Source: Rhodospirillaceae bacterium (GTDB lineage: Bacteria; Pseudomonadota; Alphaproteobacteria; MPNO01; UBA2964). From it: 35,454 nt of DNA. Shown here in pieces: positions 16,951 to 24,550 of the stretch (within the stretch, counting starts at the first letter, position 1; each line of letters begins with the position of its first letter). The translations under genes were made by a program, and so were the position numbers. The notes beneath the pieces are model-generated. The model saw nothing but the letters and a program-made list of their open reading frames with translations. It ran no database searches and was not told the DNA's origin. The stretch spans positions 92,177 to 127,630 of the forward strand of contig PAPV01000013.1 in the NCBI GenBank assembly GCA_002709075.1, in the 5' to 3' direction.

Positions 16951-18269
16951 ACATTAGAAACATTGTTACGAAATTAAATTCAGCCGTCATAGGATTGTGT
17001 ATTCTTTCAATTACAACTTTTCTATGTATGGAGATTGGCGGTGTTATTATTTTCGCCAATGATAACAACGGGTTAATTTACTCAGCAAAATCAAAGAATG
17101 TAAAAGTTAATGAGCGAACTGTGTTGGATAATGTATTTCATCCCTATTTTGGGTATGTCCTTCGATATAAAAATGAAAAATATAAAATCCCAAATTGGAG
17201 TCCAAACTCCATCAAGACGAACGGTGATGGCTTTCCCTATGCTGTGGGAAAAGGACTTCCAGATCCGCCTCAATTGCCATTTGGGGTTAAAGAAGACACT
17301 GCGGTTGTCGCAATTCTCGGTGGGTCAGTGGCACAGCAATTCTTCGATTACAACTATCGAACGGGTCATTTAAAAAGGCTTATGAAAAACAAAGGTTTTT
17401 TTTCAAATAAAAAAATCAAATTTATTAATTTAGCATTGGCGGGTTACAGACAACCTCAACAGTTAATTGTTTTATCCTACTTTTTGTCTTTAGGACAAAA
17501 AATTGACTTAGCTATCAATCTGGATGGGTTAAATGAGTTGCTGCACAGTTCGGTGAATTCACAAAAGGGGGTCCCTATTTCCTTTCCAAACGATGACGTT
17601 TGGGGCAATCTTGGCCGTTATATTGAAGCAGAAAACACAAGCCGAATCGATCAAGATTCAATATTAGCGCGCTGGCATGAGGGAAGACGAGTGACAATTT
17701 CATTCGACCGCAAACGATGTAAATTGGGAAGTTGTTATTTTATGCATACCCTTAGAATGATTTATCATCATTGGCGTCGGACCAGTTTAACTCCTGCAAA
17801 AGATGCAGTTAAAAACAAAAGCTATTTTTCTTCACGCAAGGGACACAATGTAGTGGTTCCTGGAGACTGGGCAGCAAAACCAGTGAGAGAAGATATTCTC
17901 CATAAAACAGCTCTTTTATGGAAAAGTACTTCTATTTTGATGCAAGCAATTATAACCCGTTTTGGTGGTAAGTATTTGGGCGTTCTACAGCCCTCACCGC
18001 ATGATCCCATGTCGAAAAGGTTTGAACCCATCGATAAAAACTACCGCCAAAGATATTTTTGGCTTATTGATCCTTTAAAAAGGGGTTACCCAATTTTTAG
18101 GTATCATTCCAAACAATTGCAAAAAGTTGGGGTCAAGCATGTGGACTCTGGACGCGTGTTCAATAAGCTTGATCCCGCTGAGAGTCCGTATCGTGATGAT
18201 TGTTGTCATCTGAATGTATTAGGTAACAAGTTGCTGACCGAGTTCATTGCTAATGCATTAATGAACTAA
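16947..18269 (+). CDS. membrane-anchored SGNH-hydrolase-like protein, Cys-rich paralogue 3
   Basis: This 440-residue protein has an anchor helix (about 11-36), HPYFGYV (65-71), GGSVA with Ser127, LAGYRQPQQ, DGLNE (block III), CX4C (CKLGSC) and DDCCH near the C-terminus. It is clearly a paralogue of the genes at 3704, 6675 and 21727. It differs in lacking the vicinal CC that the others carry about 19 residues before the catalytic Ser; that site reads DPPQLPFG. The ATGA overlap with the sulfotransferase implies co-expression, so it may act on the sulfated unit (inference). Its end is 37 bases from the convergent PhyH-like gene. Confidence 0.8.
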   Translation: MNIRNIVTKLNSAVIGLCILSITTFLCMEIGGVIIFANDNNGLIYSAKSKNVKVNERTVLDNVFHPYFGYVLRYKNEKYKIPNWSPNSIKTNGDGFPYAVGKGLPDPPQLPFGVKEDTAVVAILGGSVAQQFFDYNYRTGHLKRLMKNKGFFSNKKIKFINLALAGYRQPQQLIVLSYFLSLGQKIDLAINLDGLNELLHSSVNSQKGVPISFPNDDVWGNLGRYIEAENTSRIDQDSILARWHEGRRVTISFDRKRCKLGSCYFMHTLRMIYHHWRRTSLTPAKDAVKNKSYFSSRKGHNVVVPGDWAAKPVREDILHKTALLWKSTSILMQAIITRFGGKYLGVLQPSPHDPMSKRFEPIDKNYRQRYFWLIDPLKRGYPIFRYHSKQLQKVGVKHVDSGRVFNKLDPAESPYRDDCCHLNVLGNKLLTEFIANALMN

Positions 18270-18306
18270 AAAATTTTCCTAACTATATTTTTATAACTTA
18301 CTTTAT

Positions 18307-19176
18307 TCACAAAAGCCGAAGAAATGGTTTGCTTGCAATTGTTTTATTTTTCCAAACAAAACTATCTTTTTCTAAATTCTGATTTATTAACCTCGCTGGC
18401 CCCACCAATTTCGTTCGATATAACTCAAACCATCCAGCCAAATCCTTTGACATTGCCATTTTTTTTGACTCATCACTCCATTTCCAAAATCTAAAGTCAG
18501 TAGAAATTCGTGTTGAAGGGTTTTTAGTCGGCATTAAGGTCCGGTGAGGGCACCTCGATGAAAAGAACAATGCATCCCCCCGATTAAGTACCGGTTGCCA
18601 TCCTTCCTTGTTTTCTTCCCATTTTTTTTGGGTTTTGTTTTGTATTTCTAGGGATTGACCCCCTGGCCGAGACGGATCCTCACGCTCATACATTTGATGT
18701 GATTTATTGGGAAATAATTCTAATCGGGGGGTTGTATTTTCCATCCGGATGGGATCCAGTTGTACCCACAGTGTTACTGCGGGGCAGTCAGAAATACCAG
18801 CAATTTCATCCTGATGAAGAGGCAAAGCATATTTGTCATTTGCATCTTGCATACGAATCACATTGTGCAGAAGGGAGGAAATTGCTTTCTTTCCACCAAG
18901 GTATCCCAATATTATCCGCGCCATCTGTTCGTTGAACAGAGCTCTCGCCAAGAGTAAACTAGGTTTATTAATATTTTTTTCAACCATCCACATTCTAGCC
19001 AAATGTTTATCACTGGTAGAAAAAAAATCTCTCGATGGCTGTGCTGCTCGGTTTAATATTTTTGGATTGAACAGATTTTTAACTAAAATACATCCTGAAT
19101 TATTTAGAGCTGTTACACAGTTGGAAATGTTTGCAGTTCTTGTATTAAAAGTAAGTTGCTCGAAGTTACTGGGCAT
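18307..19176 (-). CDS. PhyH-family Fe(II)/2-oxoglutarate dioxygenase
   Basis: This 289-residue protein has a full facial triad: LHQDE (His121, Asp123) and CPHRTL (His211), plus Arg223 in NPSTRIS as the likely 2-oxoglutarate anchor. The surrounding double-stranded beta-helix segments (TLWVQLDP, RGDALFF) fit phytanoyl-CoA-dioxygenase-like enzymes. The family hydroxylates or otherwise oxidises small molecules or lipid and sugar intermediates; the substrate is not readable. It is downstream of a methyltransferase on the same strand (22-base gap), so the two may act in sequence on one intermediate. It is the intact counterpart of the altered protein at 14979-15854. Confidence 0.8.
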   Translation of the reverse strand: MPSNFEQLTFNTRTANISNCVTALNNSGCILVKNLFNPKILNRAAQPSRDFFSTSDKHLARMWMVEKNINKPSLLLARALFNEQMARIILGYLGGKKAISSLLHNVIRMQDANDKYALPLHQDEIAGISDCPAVTLWVQLDPIRMENTTPRLELFPNKSHQMYEREDPSRPGGQSLEIQNKTQKKWEENKEGWQPVLNRGDALFFSSRCPHRTLMPTKNPSTRISTDFRFWKWSDESKKMAMSKDLAGWFELYRTKLVGPARLINQNLEKDSFVWKNKTIASKPFLRLL

Positions 19177-19198
19177 AATTAGTAAATAATATGAGAGC

Positions 19199-20071
19199 TT
19201 AGGTTAGACCAATAAATTCTCGCCAGTCACCAGTTGCGGCGATATTCGGTCTTTGAATTTCGTAAACCTCAGAAAAACCAACCATTTGCATCAGTTTTTC
19301 TTTGGCATTCCTCGTAGGAATAGCCAAAATAGGCCGATCTCCATTAAGAAAATGTTTTTCATCCTCTTGGCTTAGCTTGAAGGTTTCATCTTCGCCGGCC
19401 GAGGTCCAACCGGCCACCATGGCGACGGTTTGAGTGGCTCCAAATATTTTTTCCATGGCCCTCACAGGGTCACTGAGGTGATAAAATACCCCCTGACAGA
19501 CTACAACATCAAATTTTTGATCTCTTGCAATATCAAGTTCATAAATATTATCGAGTAAGAACTCGGCATTTCCAAAACCGTGTAGTTCAGCAGCTAATTT
19601 GCATCGCTCTATATTCTCTGGTCTGGGATCAACTCCAATAACTTTTTTGAAACCACGTTTTAGCCCTTCAATAGGAAAGAAGCCATCAGCGCATCCTACA
19701 TCCAGAAGTACCGACTGACTTGGTTCAACATGTTTTTCAATTGCAGAAAATATTCTGACGGCCCGTTCGCGGAAGTAATCTATTGAACATCCAGCCCTTG
19801 GAGTACGTATTCCTTGTCCAAAATGAAATTGACTAAACCATTTTCCAAGACCGTTTATCCTCTCCTGTATTTTGTGCTTTTCTTCTTCAGAGAGGTTTTG
19901 ACGGTCTAAGTAGGTGGGCTCAAAACCGCGTTTTTCTTCCAACATCCTCCAAAGTTTGTCATTTTGTTGAGTCATAACTTCGAGTTGTTTCGCTGTCTTA
20001 TCGAGTTCTGACCTTAACGCATTTATATCTGTTGAAAGATCATTATCGTTGGTATCGGAAGCTTCTGTCAT
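19199..20071 (-). CDS. class I SAM-dependent methyltransferase with N-terminal coiled coil
   Basis: This 290-residue protein starts with an acidic stretch and a predicted coiled coil (about 14-47, LRSELDKTAKQLE pattern). A short linker with a CmoB-like segment (SIDYFRERAVRIF, 96-108) follows, then motif I LLDVGCADGFF (122-132), the GVDPRPENIERC strand-2 region and the VVVCQGVFYHL strand-4 region. The core resembles the DUF1698/CmoB-type methyltransferase group, but the setting points to glycan or lipid modification rather than tRNA. It heads a two-gene unit with the PhyH dioxygenase and faces the gene at 20252 across a 180-base divergent gap in which I see no clear promoter. Confidence 0.8.
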   Translation of the reverse strand: MTEASDTNDNDLSTDINALRSELDKTAKQLEVMTQQNDKLWRMLEEKRGFEPTYLDRQNLSEEEKHKIQERINGLGKWFSQFHFGQGIRTPRAGCSIDYFRERAVRIFSAIEKHVEPSQSVLLDVGCADGFFPIEGLKRGFKKVIGVDPRPENIERCKLAAELHGFGNAEFLLDNIYELDIARDQKFDVVVCQGVFYHLSDPVRAMEKIFGATQTVAMVAGWTSAGEDETFKLSQEDEKHFLNGDRPILAIPTRNAKEKLMQMVGFSEVYEIQRPNIAATGDWREFIGLT

Positions 20072-20251
20072 CTGCCTACCATCTTAATATAATTGAACTG
20101 ATCAAAAAAAACCTCTGCTTCAAAGGTGTGTATCAATATACCTTATCATGTCAACCAGTTTCAATTTTATAAAAAATATTACAAGCTTGATCACAACCTT
20201 AAAACACGGCATACCACTAGCTATAACTCAACTAACAGCGAAAGAATTTTG

Positions 20252-21559
20252 ATGGTACTTAATGTGCAGTCTTACAGTGAGGTAGAAAATAGAGCAATTG
20301 CTGCAAGCCCCAATCGTATTATAGAAGCATGTTTGCCGGAGGTGTTTCTTAAAGTCGGGTATCCGGTAAACATATCAGAGGACTCTCAGTTATTCCGGTA
20401 TGTTGATGTTATGCATGAACTTAGACAAACGCTTGATTATTCTGATTTATTGGGTGGCCTGACAACCGAAGAATTTGCGGAGTTTGAGGCAGTTTCGCGG
20501 GGTGTAGTTGATTTTACTTCAAAAAAATTTGGTAGGCCGATGGTACCAAAATCATCGCTTCTCCGCGCGTTTTATACATTCAGAACAATTCGAGATATGG
20601 CACCAGATACTAACACTGTAATTTTGGAATGTGGTCCGGGATGTGGTTATTTGGGATTATTATTGGCTCGCGCGGGTTATCCCTATGTTGCAAATGAGAT
20701 AACTCAAGCGTTCTACCTTTACCAGAGCTGTTTATGGCAACATTTTTTCCCTGATCGATTAATAGAGTTGGCAACAGATGAAAGAGGGTTAGAGGATTTT
20801 GATAATATTTCTTCCGGCGATTTGCTTCATATTCCGTGGTGGAAATTTACAAAGTCAAATCCTATTGAACCTCAATTTACGGTAGACTTAGTTACTTGCA
20901 ATCACATGCTTTGTGAAATGCATGGGTATGCAATGAACTATTTAGTAAAATTTGTTAGGAACTCTTTGTTAAAATCAGGGCATCCCGGCCTATTTTTTGC
21001 AGAAGGAATGGGATCAGAATTGGTTAGACATCGTTATACTGCGTACGATGTATTTAAAAGATTAGGTTACGCGCGTGCTTATGCTGATACGACTATTGAT
21101 GTTTGGTTGCCCGCAGAAAAATCAAATTGGATTGAAAATTATGGATCAAAGGAACATGAGAAATCTGTGATTGCACCAACCCTAACATCAATGCAAAAAC
21201 CGTGGTCGGAGAGAAGTTTTTGTTCAAAACTAACTTATTTAGGACTGCGTGCGAGGCAGGTATTGAAGGAAAAGGGTTTAAGCGAGATGCTGAAGAGAGT
21301 GGGAAAGGTGTTGAGAGGCAAGACCACCTCACATGAAATGATAGCCAAGGCAACTGAAGACAACCCATATCCTCTTCTTCCACAGTCAAATACTGTTTCT
21401 TATAGTATTAGGTCTGGGAGGTTAGCTCGCGAAAACTTATCCCGCGTCCCCTTTTCTAAATTAACAAGTATGCAGGGACTTCTGATGGATGGAAGAGATC
21501 CAAGGACAGAAGACGAATTATTTTTCCAATACTGTTTTGGAGAAGATTATTATAGTTAA
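20252..21559 (+). CDS. SAM-methyltransferase-like protein, paralogue 2
   Basis: The open frame extends upstream to a GTG at 20126, but ATG 20252 is chosen because the protein then begins MVLNVQSYSEVEN and aligns residue for residue with paralogue 1 (MKLGIQEYKEAEK). The 435-residue product has motif I LECGPGCGYLG (125-135), HIPWWKF and CEMHGYAMNYL. The C-terminal 150 residues diverge from paralogue 1, ending in a charged tail. A cytoplasmic methyltransferase of sugar or lipid-linked substrates is likely; the acceptor is unknown. Its 3' end faces SGNH paralogue 4 across 167 bases that contain a short tandem repeat and a hairpin. Confidence 0.65.
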   Translation: MVLNVQSYSEVENRAIAASPNRIIEACLPEVFLKVGYPVNISEDSQLFRYVDVMHELRQTLDYSDLLGGLTTEEFAEFEAVSRGVVDFTSKKFGRPMVPKSSLLRAFYTFRTIRDMAPDTNTVILECGPGCGYLGLLLARAGYPYVANEITQAFYLYQSCLWQHFFPDRLIELATDERGLEDFDNISSGDLLHIPWWKFTKSNPIEPQFTVDLVTCNHMLCEMHGYAMNYLVKFVRNSLLKSGHPGLFFAEGMGSELVRHRYTAYDVFKRLGYARAYADTTIDVWLPAEKSNWIENYGSKEHEKSVIAPTLTSMQKPWSERSFCSKLTYLGLRARQVLKEKGLSEMLKRVGKVLRGKTTSHEMIAKATEDNPYPLLPQSNTVSYSIRSGRLARENLSRVPFSKLTSMQGLLMDGRDPRTEDELFFQYCFGEDYYS

Positions 21560-21630
21560 ATATCTTCCCTATATACTGAGATAATGATCCTTTTCTATTT
21601 TTTTATTTTTGCAATTAATGATGACTCGTA

Positions 21631-21658
21631 CATTGATGGTCTTTCATTGATGGTCTTT
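21631..21658 (+). repeat. 14-bp tandem repeat CATTGATGGTCTTT x2
   Basis: Two exact adjacent copies (21631-21644, 21645-21658) lie in the gap between the convergent genes ending at 21559 and 21727. It looks like a slippage duplication and has no obvious coding role. Confidence 0.55.
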
Positions 21659-21672
21659 TGGCTTCGCCAAAA
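21656..21672. other. stem-loop in convergent intergenic gap
   Basis: TTTTGGC (21656-21662) pairs with GCCAAAA (21666-21672) around a TTC loop. It could end transcription from both sides. However, the T-rich arm lies 5' of the hairpin on each strand and no T-run follows, so it is not a typical intrinsic terminator. Confidence 0.4.
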
Positions 21673-21726
21673 ACTTAATTAATCACTTCCTTCTAACTTT
21701 TGGTGTGAATCAACAGTTTTAAGCGA

Positions 21727-23088
21727 TTACAATTTCGGCCATGTTAATGTGCCATTTACGGAATTCTTTTTATGAAGCAACTCTCTATTTTTAAGATTTT
21801 TCCAAGATTGATCGAATTGTTTAGCCATATAGTTTGTTAAAATTTTATTTCCTGCATCTGTATAATGGCAACAATCGTCCATATAAATTTCATCTGTTTT
21901 GGCATCATCAAATAGTTCCATTGGGAAATAGATATTTACACCATTTTTTTTCAGATATTCAGCTTTTTCAATTAGTTTTGGGTATCCTTTTACAACCGGA
22001 TCTGTAAATTTCACCGTCCAGTTATTTCTATTTTTTATAGGGAATTTTCTCTTTGTCTTATAATGCAGATTTGGCTGTAACAGATGGAAATACATTATAC
22101 CATTTCTGTCACATATGTTTTGCATTAATAAAGAAGCATTTGCCCAATAATTAGCGATATACTCATACCATTTGTCTGGGTCCTTGAAATTTCTTTTCCT
22201 ACTTTCGCCGCCAGGGTTTTCTGGGTCCGGAATTAATCGAATAAAGTGTGAAACTTTTTCCCACCGATTTTCAAAAGTTGCTTTAATTCTTTTTGCTTTT
22301 GACTTCGAGATTTCTGCAAGCGTTCTTTTGACTAAGTAACAAGATGCCATTGTACACAATGCCGCTTCCTTTATTAGGGATCTGTGTAGAGATTCATAGT
22401 AAACTGATGACACCCCTGTATGGTCATCGAAGCGCATATTGAGGCGCTCTAGGTGTGTATGCATTCCCCCCCATACATCTGCTCCAGGAAAGCTAAGTTC
22501 AATTCCCCGTTCGGCATTTAGCATACCATGATATACTTCATTGTATCCATCAATATTTATAATTGCGTCAAAATGTTGACCCATTGTTACATAATATGTA
22601 AGCATCATAAGTTGTTGTGGTTGGCGATAGCCACTCATGGAAAAATTCCATATAGTAATTTTTTTATCTTTAAACTGTGGATATTTAGTTTCTAATAAAT
22701 TTTGAAATTCCCCATATTTCCTGTTGTATGAGCCGAATTCGCGGGCTACTGAACCGCCGAACACCCCAATTACAATCTGATTATTTTCCGGGATCAGAGG
22801 AATGTCGCAGCAATTTTCTGATTTTGTAATGAATGGATGTCCATGTCCTTCGTTGTTTGCCCAGTCCGGATTTTGTCTGTGAACATATCCAAAGAAAGGA
22901 TGAAACACAGCGTCTAAGACTTTAATTTTTCTCTTGTTAACTGGTGTTTTAGGCCCTTTAGCAGATGTGTAATATAATTTTCCATTTTCAAATGAGAAAA
23001 GTCCTAGTCCAATAATTTCAAGACCTATTACAAGCAAAATTACATTAACTAAAATAATTTTAATAATCGAACTTAAACGTCTAAGCAT
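21727..23088 (-). CDS. membrane-anchored SGNH-hydrolase-like protein, Cys-rich paralogue 4
   Basis: This 453-residue protein has an N-terminal anchor (about 8-32), HPFFGYV (63-69), a vicinal CC (93-94), GGSVA with Ser113, MSGYRQPQQ, DGYNE (block III), CX4C (CTMASC) and DDCCHY near the C-terminus. Its closest likeness in layout is to paralogue 2. It is the last gene of the long minus-strand run, only 2 bases after the unknown protein at 23091, so it is co-transcribed with the exporter genes. That position supports a role on the exported glycan, outside the cytoplasmic membrane (inference). The C-terminal tail runs about 35 residues beyond the DCCH block. Confidence 0.8.
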   Translation of the reverse strand: MLRRLSSIIKIILVNVILLVIGLEIIGLGLFSFENGKLYYTSAKGPKTPVNKRKIKVLDAVFHPFFGYVHRQNPDWANNEGHGHPFITKSENCCDIPLIPENNQIVIGVFGGSVAREFGSYNRKYGEFQNLLETKYPQFKDKKITIWNFSMSGYRQPQQLMMLTYYVTMGQHFDAIINIDGYNEVYHGMLNAERGIELSFPGADVWGGMHTHLERLNMRFDDHTGVSSVYYESLHRSLIKEAALCTMASCYLVKRTLAEISKSKAKRIKATFENRWEKVSHFIRLIPDPENPGGESRKRNFKDPDKWYEYIANYWANASLLMQNICDRNGIMYFHLLQPNLHYKTKRKFPIKNRNNWTVKFTDPVVKGYPKLIEKAEYLKKNGVNIYFPMELFDDAKTDEIYMDDCCHYTDAGNKILTNYMAKQFDQSWKNLKNRELLHKKNSVNGTLTWPKL

Positions 23089-23090
23089 AG

Positions 23091-24536
23091 TTAATTTCCT
23101 ACAGGTATATATGATTTTGTACGGGTATCGGGTTGTGTAATGACAACCACATTTTTAATTTCCCCGGTGATTTGGTTGGTTACTACTAATCTTCCATTTA
23201 TCAAAATATATTCACCTTCACGTTTAAAATTGTATTTGACCCCACCAAGTGCCTCAAAAGTTTTAGTTTGGCCATCCACTATTTCATCTAAAATGACACG
23301 TGAAGGGATAATATATTTCATAATTTCTTCGAGAAGAATTTTCTCGTTTCCAACCTTGCAAAGGTTTTGCCACTTTTCTTTATTCTTTTCATCCCAGTCT
23401 AAATCACCCTCTATGATGAAAGTAGTCGAAAGCCGGTAACGCCATTTTTTTGCAAAATCAATATCTTGTGATTGTAGTATAAGACTAATAATTCGCGCCG
23501 CTCCTCCGCCATATCCGCTATCTCGTACAACCTCATGAATCATTAAGGCTTCGCGTAAGATCATAGCCCTATGATAAAAAAGAAGTGAACTCCTAATTAC
23601 TGTTCGCCATTTTTTGTTATCCGTCCTTTTGGACTTATGAAATAAAATTGGTTTTTTTCCTGTTTCCCAAGCAAGGGGAGCACGGTTGGCACCAACTAGA
23701 GAACATGCAGCTATGTCAAATGGTTGAAGAGGTCGATCAGCGTGAGCAATGTAAGAATATTTTAAAAGTGCATGTAGTCCAACAAGAAAACCCTCATCTG
23801 AGTCCCTCATCAGGTAATATTGATCTGGATTTTTAAAACTTTGACCATAAAAGTGTTCAGTAAGCTCTATTTCTAATAAATCTACCATGAATAATTCGCG
23901 TGTATAACAACGAACAACGAAGCCCTCTTTTTCGACAGGCCACATTAATTCTAAGGGAGGCCTTCCGTGTGGGTTATTATCACTCAGGACCATCAGGTGG
24001 GGGTGAAAATGATCAATGACTAACTGCATTAGGTCACGGGCGCTGATATCTATTATTTCCTTTTGGAAAGAAGATTCCTCTTTTTCCAGAAGCGCAGGAA
24101 CGCTAGTCTCAGAAACTGTAAGCATATAGGGAACAGCTACACATTTTGTCCCTGCACGATTTAATGCGTTTAATGAGTTTTCAAAAACGCAATTGGGCCA
24201 AATCGTATCAGGTGGTACAACAACGAAGATTGATTTTGATGTCTTTGCGTGATTTGCCGCATCATGCCAAATATCCATGTGGTTTAATGCTTTATAATTT
24301 TCATCGTTACGGCACAATACATATTCAACTTCTACTAAAGTCTTTAGCCGTTTCATTATAGATGAGGAAATCAAATAGTCTTTCCACTTTGGTGTAGTGT
24401 AAATTCGGTAAACTACTTTGTGATTGTTTGAGAGTGCCGGGAGATTGTGACTAGCTAATAGAGTTGGTAGAGCTACTGATAAGAACAAATCGGTATGCCA
24501 CTTACCCCAAGTCGCAGTATGTATTTCAAATTGCAT
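23091..24536 (-). CDS. unknown protein, PDxxW family copy A (possible glycosyltransferase)
   Basis: I do not recognise a named family. The 481-residue protein begins directly with TATWGKWHTDLFLSV and LPTLLASHNLPA, then VVVPPDTIWPNCVF (105-118) and ARDLMQLVIDHFHPHL (166-181). The protein at 27990-29399 shares the same order: W-G-x-x-H, PTxLAxxNLPA, PDxxW and IDHxHP. No signal peptide or membrane helix is evident, so it is probably cytoplasmic. The early beta-strands and a central PD motif at the end of a hydrophobic strand recall GT-A glycosyltransferases, where a DxD sits in that place; this is only a guess. It lies between a TPR protein and SGNH paralogue 4 with gaps of 14 and 2 bases. Confidence 0.6.
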   Translation of the reverse strand: MQFEIHTATWGKWHTDLFLSVALPTLLASHNLPALSNNHKVVYRIYTTPKWKDYLISSSIMKRLKTLVEVEYVLCRNDENYKALNHMDIWHDAANHAKTSKSIFVVVPPDTIWPNCVFENSLNALNRAGTKCVAVPYMLTVSETSVPALLEKEESSFQKEIIDISARDLMQLVIDHFHPHLMVLSDNNPHGRPPLELMWPVEKEGFVVRCYTRELFMVDLLEIELTEHFYGQSFKNPDQYYLMRDSDEGFLVGLHALLKYSYIAHADRPLQPFDIAACSLVGANRAPLAWETGKKPILFHKSKRTDNKKWRTVIRSSLLFYHRAMILREALMIHEVVRDSGYGGGAARIISLILQSQDIDFAKKWRYRLSTTFIIEGDLDWDEKNKEKWQNLCKVGNEKILLEEIMKYIIPSRVILDEIVDGQTKTFEALGGVKYNFKREGEYILINGRLVVTNQITGEIKNVVVITQPDTRTKSYIPVGN

Positions 24537-24550
24537 TAATACAACACCCG

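Noticed and set aside
19199-20071. tRNA-modifying CmoB
   Set aside because: Only the SIDYFRERA-like linker and core resemble it; the coiled-coil N-terminus and glycan context do not fit tRNA modification.
20126-20251. Upstream extension of the methyltransferase-like gene to GTG 20126
   Set aside because: The extra 42 residues have no counterpart in the paralogue at 5131, while ATG 20252 gives an exact N-terminal match.
21656-21672. Bidirectional intrinsic terminator
   Set aside because: The hairpin lacks a following T-run on either strand; the T bases are in the 5' arm. It is kept only as a stem-loop.
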